Source of the DNA: Ilex aquifolium
Taxonomy: Eukaryota; Streptophyta; Magnoliopsida; Aquifoliales; Aquifoliaceae
DNA length: 64,000 bases
Direction: 5' to 3'
NCBI GenBank assembly: GCA_951799425.1
Contig: OX637410.1
Location: 7,812,001 to 7,876,000 of the forward strand
A model generated the notes under the pieces. It worked only from the letters and a program-made list of their open reading frames with translations, did not search any database and was not told where the DNA came from. The translations under genes and the position numbers were made by a program. Positions 11,283-22,517 of this stretch are shown piece after piece (the first letter of the stretch is position 1; each line of letters begins with the position of its first letter).

Positions 11283-11522
11283 TCAAAACCCTGGAAAAAA
11301 TGGCTTAAGTCTTTGGCCATTGACCTTGAATGTCTGGCCATTCTCGGGGTTTGTGACATCCATAGCTCCATTGGGGTAGGCCACCTTGACAAGATATGGG
11401 CCATCCCAACGGGATCGGAGTTTGCCTTGGAAAATCAAGAGACGAGAGTTATACAAGAGCACTTTTTGGTCGGGCTCGAATGACTTCCGTACAATGGATT
11501 TGTCATAAAAGATCTTAGCCCG
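11283..11522 (-). pseudogene. C-terminal integrase fragment of the minus-strand Athila-type element
   Basis: Minus-strand translation from 11522 to the TGA at 11283-11285 reads through motifs typical of the integrase C-terminal domain of this lineage: L-L-Y-N-S-R-L, then G-K-L-R-S-R-W-D-G-P-Y, then F-K-V-N-G-Q-R-L-K-P-F-F. This part of integrase is thought to bind DNA and help target choice. The gene is cut at 11522 by the plus-strand element starting at 11523; the rest of pol is not found further right and appears deleted. It belongs with the 3' ORF and LTR at 5392-8763. Confidence 0.85.
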
Positions 11523-12598
11523 TGATTAAGGCCTAATAATCACATTTATTATTAGGAAAGATTGATTATTTAATTATAAAAGTGTGATAAATATAAAAGT
11601 TTATCCAAGTTCGGGTGTTATGCTATCAAATGTTGATTTGTGTTAATTTGCAGGACAAAAGCATAATTTTGGAGATAAATTATGGGAAGATGAAGCATAG
11701 CTCAAGGGAAAATGCACTGGAACACTTGTCCGGACAGAAGAAGAAAGCGCGTCCGGACGCGAGTGGCAGAAAGGCGATCAGTAGAAGAATAAACTCACTG
11801 GAAGTTGCGTCCGGACGAAAGAATGATCACGCGTCCGGACGCGTGTTAAGGATCTGCTGATGCCAGACTTAGAATTCTGACGAAACTCAATCTCTTTCCT
11901 AGGACGTTATAAATACAAATTGAAGACCTTGTAATGGGGATCCTTTTTTGGCTCACGAATTCTTTAGTGTATTTGGAAATTCTTTTATTATGTCCGGCTA
12001 GAAGGTTAAGTTAGGGCTAGGGAAAACCTCTCAGTGACGTACGGTATTATCATTGACTTTGCACTTAATGATTTATGATATTGTGTTAATCTAATTCCTG
12101 ATCTTTTAGCAAAGTTTTTATTCTGTAAAAACTCCTGAGTCGTTGTGCCACGTACATCGATTGCTTGAGTTTCCCTGCGAATAAATAACTGGTTATTCCA
12201 CGCTTGAAGTGTTAGCATTGTTTCATAAAATAATATGATTGATTTATTATTTAGGTTTGTGAATAATCCTTTGATCATAACTTTTGGTTTCATCACTTGA
12301 TTTGTTATTTGGATAACCGACATTTAATTCCTGTTTCAAATTAAGCCTTAAGTCTTTAATTATTACCGTATGAAATTGAGAGGGAGTACCTGATGCTCTA
12401 GTATTTTTATTACTGTTTTAATTATTAAAGTCAATTGTTTTCAATCAACAATTCTTCAAACAAACTTTTCCTTTTAATTTATTAGTATTCGTGTGATTGT
12501 TTTCTTGTTACAATTCCTTGTGGGTTCGACCTCGGACTTCCGAGAATATATTACTCTGCTCAACCTACGCTTGGGTTTACAATTCTAAAGTTGAAGCA
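11523..12598 (+). repeat. 5' LTR of the plus-strand Athila-type element, 1,076 bp
   Basis: It starts TGATTAAGGC and ends ..GAAGCA, 6 bp before the PBS. A palindrome array lies about 205-325 bp in, and a TATA box (CGTTATAAATAC) is near 11909, about 60 bp after the array. It is distinct in sequence from the TGATTAGCAC family, so it is a separate Athila-type family. ORFs inside it are not genes. Confidence 0.85.
11727..11847. repeat. CCGG-palindrome array (GCGTCCGGACGC arms)
   Basis: Four palindromic units (TGTCCGGACA, GCGTCCGGACGC, a one-sided GCGTCCGGAC, CGCGTCCGGACGCG), two of them preceded by CACTGGAA. It lies in U3 just upstream of the TATA box. Confidence 0.85.
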
Positions 12599-12604
12599 AG
12601 TTTT

Positions 12605-12622
12605 TGGCGCTGTTGCCGGGGA
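12605..12622 (+). other. Primer-binding site, TGGCGCTGTTGCC type
   Basis: TGGCGCTGTTGCCGGGGA follows the LTR after a 6-bp spacer. It is one base different from the TGGCGCCGTTGCC form used by the minus-strand copies. Confidence 0.85.
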
Positions 12623-12788
12623 ATTGAAAAACAAGGAGCCATCACATCTTTTGAGGTTTTCGGTATTTGCAATTCGTCGGAAAACCGGTAACTTCATTCC
12701 AATTTCTTTTATTCTTATGTTATGGCAATTTATTTACTTTTTTTTATTTAGTTAGATTTCTGTTTTTTTTAGTTTGTTTAGTTGTTTT

Positions 12789-14581
12789 ATGAGCTCTTGG
12801 CATCGTGATTTGAGTGGTCGTTTAATAAGAGAAGATTTAGATACTCTGTTTGGAAATCTATTTGGTTCATTTGATTTAAATTATTCTTTGCACACAATGG
12901 CTGCTAATCATAACAATAATAGGCGGAATGAACTTCCCGAACATGAGGACCGTATTGATAGAGTAAGCAATCATGATGAGAATGATGTGGATAATTTGAA
13001 TGCTAATCAGGGTAGGACTTTGCGTGAATATCTACAACCTGTACTACTCACTGAACCTTCATGCATTATTTTTCCATTGAATGCCATTAGTTTTGTTTTC
13101 AAACCTGGCATGATTCAATTACTCCCAAAGTTCCTTGGTATAGGTGAAGAAAACCCATATTTGCACATCAAAGAATTTGGGGATGTATGTGCTACGTTCC
13201 ATGACCAGAATGTTTCAATGGATATAGTCAGGCTGAAGCTATTTCCTTTTTCATTAAAGGAAAAAGCTAAAACTTGGTTATATTCATTAAGATCTAGGTC
13301 TATAGGTACATGGCAAGAGATGCAGAAACAGTTTTTTAAAAAAAAATATCCCACACATCGCACAAACTCTTTAAAAAGACAAATAATGAATTTTTCTCAA
13401 AAGGAGTCTGAAAAATTTTATCAAAGTTGGGAAATATTTAAAGAACTTCTTGCATCTTGTCCACATCATGGTTATGAAAGCTGGCATGTGATAAGTTTCT
13501 TTTATGAGGGTTTAGGCCCACAGTTGCGTCAATTTATTGAGATGATGTGTAATGGTGATTTTATGAATAAGGAACCAGATGATGCTTTTGACTATTTAGA
13601 TCAATTAGCAGAGAGTGCACAATCTTGGGACACTACATCTCAGGAACCACCTAAAGGTAAAACTGCACAATCATCATCATCTAGTGGGGGTAAATACCAG
13701 TTGAGGGAAGAAGATGACATTGGGGCTAGGATTGCCACCTTAGCTAGGAGGGTAGAAACCATGGAATACAAGAGGGTTAATGAGGTTGACACAATACCTG
13801 TTGAGGAAGTTTGTAGCTTTTGTGACATCCTCGGACACCCAGTTAAACAATGTCCAACATTGCATGTTTTAAAAGAAGTTTTGCATGATCAAGCAAATGC
13901 TGCAAACAATTTTTCAAAACCTTACAATAATCCTTATTCAAACACATACAATCCGGGGTGGAAGAATCATCCAAATTTTAGTTTGAGGAATGAAAATCAG
14001 GCATCACAACCACCTCAACAAAATTCCTCCAATGTTGCACCTTATGTCCCACTCCCTAAGAGAAGTATGGATGAAGCATTGACACAGTTCATGCAGAGTC
14101 AGACAAACTACTCAGGTCATTGATGATCTCAGAAGTACAGTCAAGCAAACCACACAGGCTTTAAATGATATTAAGAGTGCAATCACTAAACTGACTATTG
14201 ACCCTTGTCATCAGGAGAAAGGTAAGTTCCCAGCACAACCACAACCAAATCCACAGGGTCAATTTTTTGTGAATGACACTGGCACTCTTAATACTGAGCA
14301 TGAACAGGTAAAGTCTATCACCACACTCCGTAGTGAGAAAGAAATTGATAAAACCATTTTTTCTAAAACCCAAAAATTTGAGAAAATTTCAAAACCTACG
14401 GAGAGTGATGATAAACTTAACCCTTCTGAAGTTAGTGAACCTAAGAAGTATGTCCCTCCTGCACCATTCCCACAGAGATTGCTTACTTCTACTAAGCCTC
14501 ATATGCACAATGATATGTTAGAGATCTTTAAGCAGGTAAAAATCAATATTCCCTTGTTGGATGCCATTAAACAAATACCTT
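12789..14581 (+). pseudogene. Athila-type gag, frameshifted
   Basis: The first ATG of the frame is 12789. The frame is open to the TGA at 14121-14123; a frameshift near 14110 then continues the protein to 14581, where a solo LTR interrupts it. The capsid region shows the Athila pattern: T-L-R-E-Y-L-Q-P, F-K-P-G-M-I-Q-L-L-P-K-F, N-P-Y-L-H-I-K-E-F and A-K-T-W-L-Y-S-L. Near codon 345 a C-X2-C-X4-H-X4-C knuckle (C-S-F-C-D-I-L-G-H-P-V-K-Q-C) would bind RNA. The segment past the frameshift is the gag-protease linker. The function would be particle assembly and RNA packaging, but this copy cannot make the full protein. Confidence 0.88.
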
Positions 14582-16951
14582 TGTGACGCCCCAAAATCCG
14601 GGGGTCCGTTGATTACCCATCAACCCGCAGAATTACCCGTGGATGTCACTCAACCCAACACCACGGCGATAACATCCCCCTTAGCTGGGATCATAACTCA
14701 TAAATATAAACTGGATTCAATGATTCATTGGGTTCAACCAAGATCCAACATACCCGGATTTATACTTCATTATACATCATTGGACGGAAGGAAAATATAG
14801 ATCGAAAATAGGGCAAAGCAGTTTAAAAATCTGAAAATTCTTGAGAGTGTACCGGTACGGTTTGCCCACTGGAAAGTGCGTACCGGTACACCGTACCGGT
14901 ACTGCATACCGATGCGGTTTACCTACCGGAAAGTGCGTACCGGTACACCATACCGGTACCCTACCGTACCGGTACACAGTACCGGTACTTTCTGCCCAGT
15001 TTTGCCTTTTTCAACCATTTTTCATTTTCAATCCATTCCAACCCTCCAAAAATCATCCAACACATGTTAGATAAGATTTCTCATATAAAACATAATTTAT
15101 ACAAGTTCCATTACCATTAATTCCATACATTTACACATCAAATGGAATTTTCTCAAAAGTTTTACAAAATAAACCATAAAGGCCAGAAGTTGGCCCCCTT
15201 CATGCTTGATGCTCTCCAAGTGAGCCATCCACCGGTGCAAACCCCACACCTGAAATGTTTCCCATATAGGGTGAGCCAACGCCCAGTAGAGTAGATCCTA
15301 CAAAGGCTACTCCCCCCTTAGATGTTCATGCTCATGCAACATTCATTTGCAACATATAAACAGTCATTCCCTATAAGGATATGCATTCTAAGTTGGAATG
15401 CAACAATACCATGCCATGAAATGAGATGACACTCACTCATGCACTTCAACCCGAGTCCTCGCCGACTCCTACTACACGATGCAATGCCAAAGTGTTTCAT
15501 TCCATCATTTATGTTCACATCAAATGACATTTTCAAAACTAGGGTCTTTCTTGGGGTTGGATATTCATGGACTTGCACCAAGGGTCTTCCATACCCGTAC
15601 ATTTTATGGACTTTTACACCAATGGAGTGCACCTCCCAAATCACCGGGCCTTGCACCCGAGAGGTCGTCATGCCTCTTCTTGCTAACCCCAACCCAATTT
15701 ATCATGCAACCAAGCGGCTTAGCTAGGTCTTCGACCCAACCTTTCCCAAGCCATACCGTCAATCACCAAGTGTGGTGTTGACATCAACCATGCACACACA
15801 CCCATGTAATGAGATGCTTCTGTGCATATGCAATGCCATGTCCCATTGCATACAACATAATGCTCAATATGCCAAAGAACAACACATGAACAATTTCAAC
15901 ACATCCATGGTAAATTTATATCCTAAGCATATAAATACCATATTCATCTCAATGTTAATATATCAACACATGCATATATCGACAAGCACATTCAATTATA
16001 AATCATATCCTAAGCATATGATTCCACAATTTAAACTTAAGCATGTTATTTCAATTCAATCAAAATAACAATTTCCAATACTCAAGGCATTTCACCAAAC
16101 ACCTTCAAGGCATAATTTATATAACATATAAACATACATATAAAAGTCTATCCATATGTCTAAACATATCAAACCCTTAAACTATCAACATCGAAGGACA
16201 AGATTAATCCAAGGTAGGAAGAACCCTACCTCTAGTAGCGTGAAGGGAATGATAGAATTCCCAAAAACACCAAAGAAAGCCTCCAAGACTTGATTTCTCC
16301 AAGATCACCCTTTTTGGATCTTCGGTGAAATATCTTGTTTTTGGTACGTAGACGTAGCCCTTGTTGAGGAGATCGATTCTCTCTCTTGGCTCGACGAAAT
16401 CCGAGCGACGGAAGTCCGAGAAATCGCTGGAGAAAGCTTGAAGAAAACTATTTTCTCTCTTTTCTCTCTTCTCTCTCTTCTCTCTCTTCTCTCTCTATGG
16501 CCGGCCAAACAAGAACACAAGTGGCTAAAAAATCTGATTTTCTAAGATATTTACCCCTATTTATAATTTTAAATACTTGGCCCACGTCGCGCCACGTGTC
16601 CTTCGCTTAATCGGATCCGATTTCGTCCCGAAACGACTAATTACATTTCGGGTTAAGTTCAAATTAATTTTATTTGAACTTTTAATCAAAAATAATTAAA
16701 TTTTGAGTTTATCACTTTTAGGGACCTCGGTGAGGTCATCCGCCACCCAGTTTTCTCGAACTACGTGCAAAAATTTGACTTAACTCGGACTTCGACGAAA
16801 TTTGATATGTGACTATATTCTGCGATACGAGTCCAACGGCGATGTCCGTTGTGTCATACGAGGCCTGTAGAACACGTATTTTAATTTTGCATTATAGTGG
16901 CAAAATGACCATTTTGCCCTAAAAAAAAATCAAAATTTCCCGGGTTTTACA
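14582..16951 (-). mobile_element. Tekay-type solo LTR, 2,370 bp
   Basis: On the minus strand it starts TGTAAAACCCGGG at 16951 and ends ..GGGGCGTCACA at 14582. Perfect 5-bp TSDs ACCTT flank it (14577-14581 and 16952-16956). Its length equals that of the 5' LTR at 58189-60558. It is most simply explained by LTR-LTR recombination that removed the internal region. Removing it and one TSD copy rejoins the host gag-pol reading across ..K-Q-I-P / F-Y-A-K-F... It carries a GTACCGGTAC array at 14848-14990. ORFs inside are spurious. Confidence 0.95.
14848..14990. repeat. CCGG-palindrome array (GTACCGGTAC arms)
   Basis: Six to eight GTACCGGTAC or near-identical palindromes, one spacer reading CCCACTGGAAAGTG. 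It lies about 2.0-2.1 kb into the LTR (minus orientation), the same relative place as in the intact Tekay element, but with different arms. Confidence 0.85.
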
Positions 16952-16956
16952 ACCTT

Positions 16957-18092
16957 TTTATGCAAAATTTTTGAAAGAATTATGCACTGTCAAAAGGAAA
17001 TTGAAGAAGACATTTTTGACTGAGCAGGTATCCTCCATCATACAACATAACACTCCACCAAAGTATAAAGACTCAGTTTGTCCTACTATTTCTTGTGTCA
17101 TAGGCAACCACAAAATTGAACAGGCTTTACTGGATCTTGGAGCTAGTGTGAACTTGCTCCCTTATTCAGTATATGAACAATTAGGGTTAGGTGAGTTAAA
17201 ACCCACTTCGGTTACACTCCAATTAGCTGACAGATCAATAAAAATACTGAGGGGTATGGTAGAGGATGTCTTAGTACAGGTTGACAAATTTTATTTTCCC
17301 GTGGATTTCATAATTTTGGATACTCAACCTATATTAAATGCTAATGCTCAAATTCCTGTTATTTTTGGCAGACCATTCCTAGCAACTTCAAATGCTTTAA
17401 TTAATTGTAGGAATGGTGTGATGAAATTAACTTTTGGGAATATGACATTAGAGCTCAACATTTTTCATGTGTGCAAACAACCAGGGAATGTTGATGATGA
17501 TGTGCATGAGGTTAACATGATTGAGTCTCTTGTTCCAAGCAGAGTATATGATTCTTCTCTATTTGATTCACTTGAAGCATGCTTGCTTGAACAATCTTCT
17601 ATGATAGAGATAGATGAACATAATTCTGAAATTTCTGTTTCGACTGATTTGTTAAACTCTTTACAGGTACTTGAAATGAAAGAGTTGAGACAGAAATTTG
17701 AGAAGCTTCCACCAAGAATTGACCCACCAATCCCATCCAGTGAGAAAGCGCCCAAGCTTGACCTCAAGCAATTACCGGTTGAGTTAAAGTATGCATTTTT
17801 AGGAGATGATGCAACTTATCCGGTAATAATCTCTTCTCAATTAAATTCAGCACAGGAAGGTATGTTATTACAACTTCTTAGAAAGCATAAAAATGCAATT
17901 GGCTGGACTTTAGCAAATATAAAAGGAATTAGTCCATTGGTTTGCACTCACAAGATTTATTTGGAAGATAATGCTAAAACATCTAGGGAAATGCAACATA
18001 GATTAAATCCACATATGAAAGAAGTTGTAAAGAATGAAGTGCTGAAATTGTTAGACATAGGAATTATTTACCCTATTGCAGACAGCAAATGA
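16957..18092 (+). pseudogene. Athila-type protease and pol N-terminal segment
   Basis: This continues the gag-pol frame after the solo LTR and runs to a TGA at 18090-18092 that replaces the Trp of a D-S-K-W-V-S-P motif. The retropepsin motif D-L-G-A-S-V-N-L-L-P (near 17132-17165) is the Athila form of the aspartyl protease active site, followed by the I-F-G-R-P-F-L flap-distal motif near 17362. The segment ends at the start of the RT (M-Q-H-R-L-N-P...I-G-I-I-Y-P-I). It would process the polyprotein, but the context is broken. Confidence 0.88.
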
Positions 18093-19254
18093 GTAAGCCC
18101 CACACAGGTAGTTCCTAAGAAATCTGGAGTCACTGTAGTTGCTAATGAAAATAATGAACTTGTGCCAACTAGGACAGTTACTGGTTGGAGAATGTGCATT
18201 GACTACAGAAAATTAAATTCTGTAACTAGAAAAGATCACTTCCCTTTGCCTTTCATGGATCAAATCTTAGAAAAGGGTGGCTTCACATTTGTATTATTGT
18301 TTTTTAGATGGTTATTCAGGATATAACCAAATTGAAATTGCCCTAGAGGACCAAGAGAAAACCACATTTACTTGTCCTTTTGGCACCTTTGCTTATCGAA
18401 GGATGCCCTTTGGACTCTGCAATGCACCGGCGACTTTTCAAAGGTGTATGCTTAGTATTTTCAGTGATATGGTTGAACGTTTTCTTGAAGTTTTTATGGA
18501 TGATTTTACTGTCTTTGGTGATTCCTATGATGACTGTTTATCTAACCTTGAGAAAGTGCTTATAAGATGTGAAGAAAAGAACCTGGTACTTAATTGGGAG
18601 AAATGCCACTTCATGGTTCGAAAGGGAATTGTTCTTGGTCACATTGTCTCATCTGAGGGAATCTAGGTAGATAGAGCTAAGATAGAATCAATTGCCAATT
18701 TACCTTCTCCCAAAACCCTCAAGGATGTTAGATCTTTTTTGGGTCATGCTGGTTTTTATAGGAGATTTATAAGAAATTTTATTTCTATATCTAGACCACT
18801 TTGCAATCTCCTAGGGAAGGATATACCTTTTGAGTGGGATGAGTTATGCCAAGAGGCTTTTGATAAGCTAAAAGGCATGCTCGTCACAGCTCCAATTATG
18901 CAACCCCCGAATTGGAGTCTTCCTTTTGAAATTATGTGTGATGCCAGTGACTATGCCGTAGGGGCAGTTTTAGGACAAAGGAATGAGAAAAAGCCACATG
19001 TCATCTATTATGCCAGTCGAACTTTAAATAGTGCACAGATGAATTATTCTACCACAGAAAAGGAATTACTGGCAGTAGTATTTGCACTAGACAAATTTAG
19101 GTCATATTTAGTAGGATCTCCCATTGTCATTTTCACAGACCATGCAGCTCTTAAATATTTACTGACAAAGAAAGATGCCAAACCAAGATTGCTTAGGTGG
19201 ATCCTCCTACTCCAAGAATTTGATATAACCATTAAAGATAAAAAAAAGGGGTAG
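18093..19254 (+). pseudogene. Athila-type reverse transcriptase and RNase H, broken
   Basis: RT motifs are present in order: R-M-C-I-D-Y-R-K-L-N near 18190, L-D-G-Y-S-G-Y-N-Q near 18305, F-G-L-C-N-A-P-A-T-F near 18409 and the catalytic F-M-D-D near 18495. RNase H follows with C-D-A-S-D-Y-A-V-G near 18938 and T-D-H-A-A-L-K-Y-L near 19135. Defects are a frameshift near 18280, a TAG at 18664-18666 and a frameshift in an A/G run near 19247. The catalytic residues survive, but the frame does not. Confidence 0.9.
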
Positions 19255-19898
19255 AGAATGTAGTGGCTGACCATTTGTCTAGACTTGTGAGTGATATACC
19301 CATTGAGACAATGCCAATCAAAGACACTTTCCCTGACGAACAGTTGTTGGCAGTTTCTTCGCTACCATGGTTTGCTGACATTGTGAATTTTCTTGTTACA
19401 GGTAATATGCCACCAGCTTGGACTGCTGTAGATAAGAGGAAATTTCTAACTGAAGTAAAAAGCTTTTTCTGGGATGACCCATACCTTTTCAAGTATTGCT
19501 CAGATCAAATTATCCGGAGATGTGTGCCCGATGATGAGGTAAGTAGCATTCTATCTTGTTGTCATTCGGGAGCATGTGGAGGCCACTTTTCTATGAAAAA
19601 GACCGCTGCAAAGGTTTTGTAGTGCGGATTTTATTGGCCGACAATTTTTAAGGATGCATATAATTTTTGTAAGGTGTGTGAGCGATGCCAAAAACTAGGG
19701 GGATTAACCCGTAGAAATATGATGTCTCTAAATCCAATTTTTATAATAGAAATTTTTGATTGTTGGGGCATAGATTTCATGGGACCTTTTCCCCCATCTT
19801 TTGGATATATGTACATTTTAGTGGGAGTAGACTATGTTTCTAAGTGGGTTGAAGCTATACCATGCCGGACAAATGATCATAAAGTTGTTTTGAATACT
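19255..19898 (+). pseudogene. Athila-type integrase N-terminal part, truncated
   Basis: The zinc-binding region (C-G-G-H-F near 19575, C-K-V-C-E-R-C-Q near 19673) and the first catalytic Asp context (W-G-I-D-F-M-G-P-F near 19763, then [10 protein letters not shown]) are clear. A TAG at 19621-19623 breaks the frame after K-V-L. The reading ends after K-V-V-L-N at about 19898, where an LTR fragment begins, so the second Asp and the Glu of the D,D,E triad are missing. Confidence 0.88.
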
Positions 19899-20899
19899 TG
19901 GAATGGAAATAACTATGTAATAAAAGTGCATTGCAAATCTATGAACTTCTAAAGCTACAAAGTACAATAATTCATAAGCTACAAGAAAATGCATTTAAAA
20001 CCATTACATAGTTGTGAAAATGAAGAACTTTCATTCATTAATGGTAGAAAGTGGAAGAGAACATTAAACTAGTGTAAAGCATGAAATGACTTACATTAAT
20101 GGCATTAAAAGAAGTTCTAAAGAGTCTTAGAGAAGAATGCAAGGCAATGTACTGGAAAAATAAGTGAAAATTACAACTTTCTCTCTCTAGAATCTACTAT
20201 TCACTATCTTCCTCGCCAGAGCTTCTCTCTCTAAAACTATCTAATGTAATACATGAATATCTCTCTTGCAGGAGACTCTTCCTTTTCCACAAACGTGCCT
20301 GCAGAGAGAAGTGGGTCTACAGATGTGATTTTCTTCATAGGGATGCAGCAGCCAGGGAAAGACAGGGGGTGGCAGAGCATGTCTGCACACCCAGCACATC
20401 CCATCCTCCTCTCTTCATTCAATGTCGTCACTCCACAAGTCTAGAGGGGAGTGTGAATCATGATGAACAGTAAGGTGGGCGTGTCAGAGAAAAGCATGGA
20501 GGGGTCAACAAAACAGCTGAGCAGATCTGCAGAATTTGAGCACTTCAGGAAATCAGTACCGGTACTGGGTACCGGTACTGCGATTCCAGTAGGTTTTCAG
20601 TACCGGTACTGGGTACCGGTACCATTTGGTACCAGTACCGAGTACCGGTACTGTTATGCATCCTTTTCTGAATTTCTTGATTTCTTTGCTCCCGATCTAT
20701 CCTCAAACTATCATTTCAACTCCTTTCATCCCAAGTGGTATGGGAGGGTCTTTAAAGGCCACATTTAGCTTCATTCCACTACAAAACAACAAATTGATGT
20801 TAAGACTTCAATCGTCATAACTTAGACAATTTAAAGCTCAAAAGTAAGTGAAATGAGTTGATTAGCATCTTAAAAATATACAAAGTTGTGTGCTAATCA
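19899..20899 (-). repeat. Athila-type LTR fragment C (start half)
   Basis: On the minus strand it starts TGATTAGCAC at 20899 and runs about 1.0 kb through U3 and part of R/U5. It then ends abruptly against the truncated integrase, so the LTR end and PBS are missing. It aligns with fragment D (opposite strand), for example at 'ctgcagatctgctcagct', but with substantial divergence. Palindrome array at 20556-20652. Confidence 0.8.
20556..20652. repeat. CCGG-palindrome array (GTACCGGTAC) in LTR fragment C
   Basis: Five to six GTACCGGTAC-type palindromes with the spacer CTACTGGAATC on the minus strand. It lies about 245-345 bp from the LTR start, the same U3 position as in copies A and B, but with different arms. 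Confidence 0.85.
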
Positions 20900-22225
20900 C
20901 CGGTACGATTTGTCTGACAAGCCCAGAGTCTGCAGATCTGCTCAGCTACTTCGAGGGTCCCACCATAGATGCCCCCACACTCCTCTAACACACCCACAAC
21001 ACTATTCATCAGGCCCACACCTTACTCTGCACTCTAGAGCTACAGCCTTAAATGAAGAGAGAGAGAAGAGGAGGAGCTGGGTGTGTGCAGACCAATTCTG
21101 CACTCCCTTGTCCAGGTCATCCAGGCTACACCCTACTGATGGGGGTCACTTCAGGGAGCTACAGGAGCAGACCAGGCACGGTTTTGGAGGAAAGGAGCTC
21201 TCCAATGATTTATTCTTCGATAGCAGAGAGAGGCAGATAGAGAGAGAAGCTCTGGGCGTAGAAGACGATGAATAGTAGTTTTAGAGAGAGAAAGTTGTGA
21301 TTTTTGCATTTCTTTTACTGCATTGTCTTGTAATCAAGGGTAGGAACCTTTATATCTTCAATGAATGTCATTAATGTCATTTTCCCTTATGTCATTGCTA
21401 GTTTAATGCTCACATTTAAGTTCTACCATTAATGCTTTCAAAGTATTCATGTTTATAGATATGAAATAGATTTTCATTTCATTCACTTCTAGTCTATGAT
21501 TTCTTGCACTTAGTTACTTCAAAACTCCATATCCATACAATGCATTATATTTACATTGTCATTTCTATTTCAAGTATGAGTAGCTAAGCCCTTTTTGTTG
21601 GCAAGACCAAGGGGAATCCTCATTTGGGTATATCGTTTCAACTCTTTCTACACCCTCCCTTTAGAGTCCCATGGTTCGGTTTGACCGGATTGAAGGTGGA
21701 TGATTAGGTGAGTCTTTGATAATCCGTAGGCCTAGTCACGGTTTATGCTTAGGCACTCACCAACATCATCCTCGGCTTTCCGTGAATCAACCGTTCATTC
21801 TTGCTCAATCGGAGGAGTGAGTTGAGTTGAGATAGTATACCCATTGGAGGGACCCCTTGGAATTGCCAACGCTTGTTCTCTCATTCTAATTTTACCAAAA
21901 CACACTTCACCAAACAATTTCCAACAACAAGAATTTTACACTTTCTTTGCCCAAAATCACTTTCAAATTGGTTTACTTCCTTCCCCGTGGAAACGACCTT
22001 GGAATACCATCAAGTAAAAGACGACCCACGAAAGTCTCCTTGCGATTGGGGAGCATTTTTGTGCATTCACCTATCACATTCCCACTGACCTATTTCCTTT
22101 CCTATTGCCCTTTCTTTTCACACTATTCCAAGGGAGCGTGACCTCCCTTCCCGGTTGAATATACATCACACATACACCTTGGGGGATAGTATTTTAGGGG
22201 TTAGGAATATGACTGTTTTTGCTCA
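20900..22225 (+). repeat. Athila-type LTR fragment D, 5'-truncated, inverted to C
   Basis: Plus-orientation LTR DNA begins inside the palindrome array (ACCGGTAC at the junction) and continues to a normal-looking LTR end (..TTTTTGCTCA). It shares the late LTR block 'ccctttcttttcacac' and 'cattccaagggag' with copies A and B (reverse strand). It abuts LTR fragment C head to head. The pentamer ATCAC occurs at both borders (20896-20900 and 22226-22230). Confidence 0.75.
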
Positions 22226-22226
22226 A

Positions 22227-22366
22227 TCACCCACCCGTTGCATGTTTGGTTTGGCACCTACATTCTCAAAGTTATCACCCGCATCCTCGGGTGGGTCTTG
22301 GTCAATGTTCATGTTGGGGCCCAAGGGTTGTCTAACTAGTCGGTTTTGTTCGTCTCGACCCCACAT
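22227..22366 (-). pseudogene. gag N-terminal fragment of Athila-type copy B
   Basis: It begins with ATG at 22366 and is nearly identical to the start of the fragment at 4989-5231 (D-E-Q-N-R-L-V-R-Q-P-L-G-P). It is truncated after about 46 codons where LTR fragment D begins. It belongs to the minus-strand copy with PBS at 26102-26114 and LTR at 26123-27755. Confidence 0.65.
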
Positions 22367-22517
22367 ATAACAAAACTATCTACAAATGAAAAATGTAAAC
22401 AACAAAAGTATATACAAGGTGAAAGGAATCATATAATAAACGCAGGGGAATTTAAAAAAAATAATTTGATTCCTCATACCAAGATCTATTCATGTTTAAT
22501 ACAAACCAAAAAACCTT

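Larger units (their letters stand above)
11523..19898 (+). mobile_element. Athila-type retrotransposon, 3'-truncated and interrupted
   Basis: Order: 5' LTR (11523-12598), PBS (12605-12622), gag, protease, RT, RNase H and the start of integrase, ending at about 19898 in mid-integrase against an LTR fragment of another element. A Tekay-type solo LTR (14582-16951) splits gag-pol. The element inserted into a minus-strand integrase gene; the 5 bp before it are GCCCG, but the matching right-hand TSD and the 3' LTR are lost. Several stops and frameshifts show it is dead. Confidence 0.9.

Noticed and set aside
20900..22225. Normal insertion of LTR fragment D with TSD ATCAC
   Set aside because: The left border lacks the TG terminus and starts inside the palindrome array, so the 5-bp match may be coincidental; recorded as a rearrangement instead.
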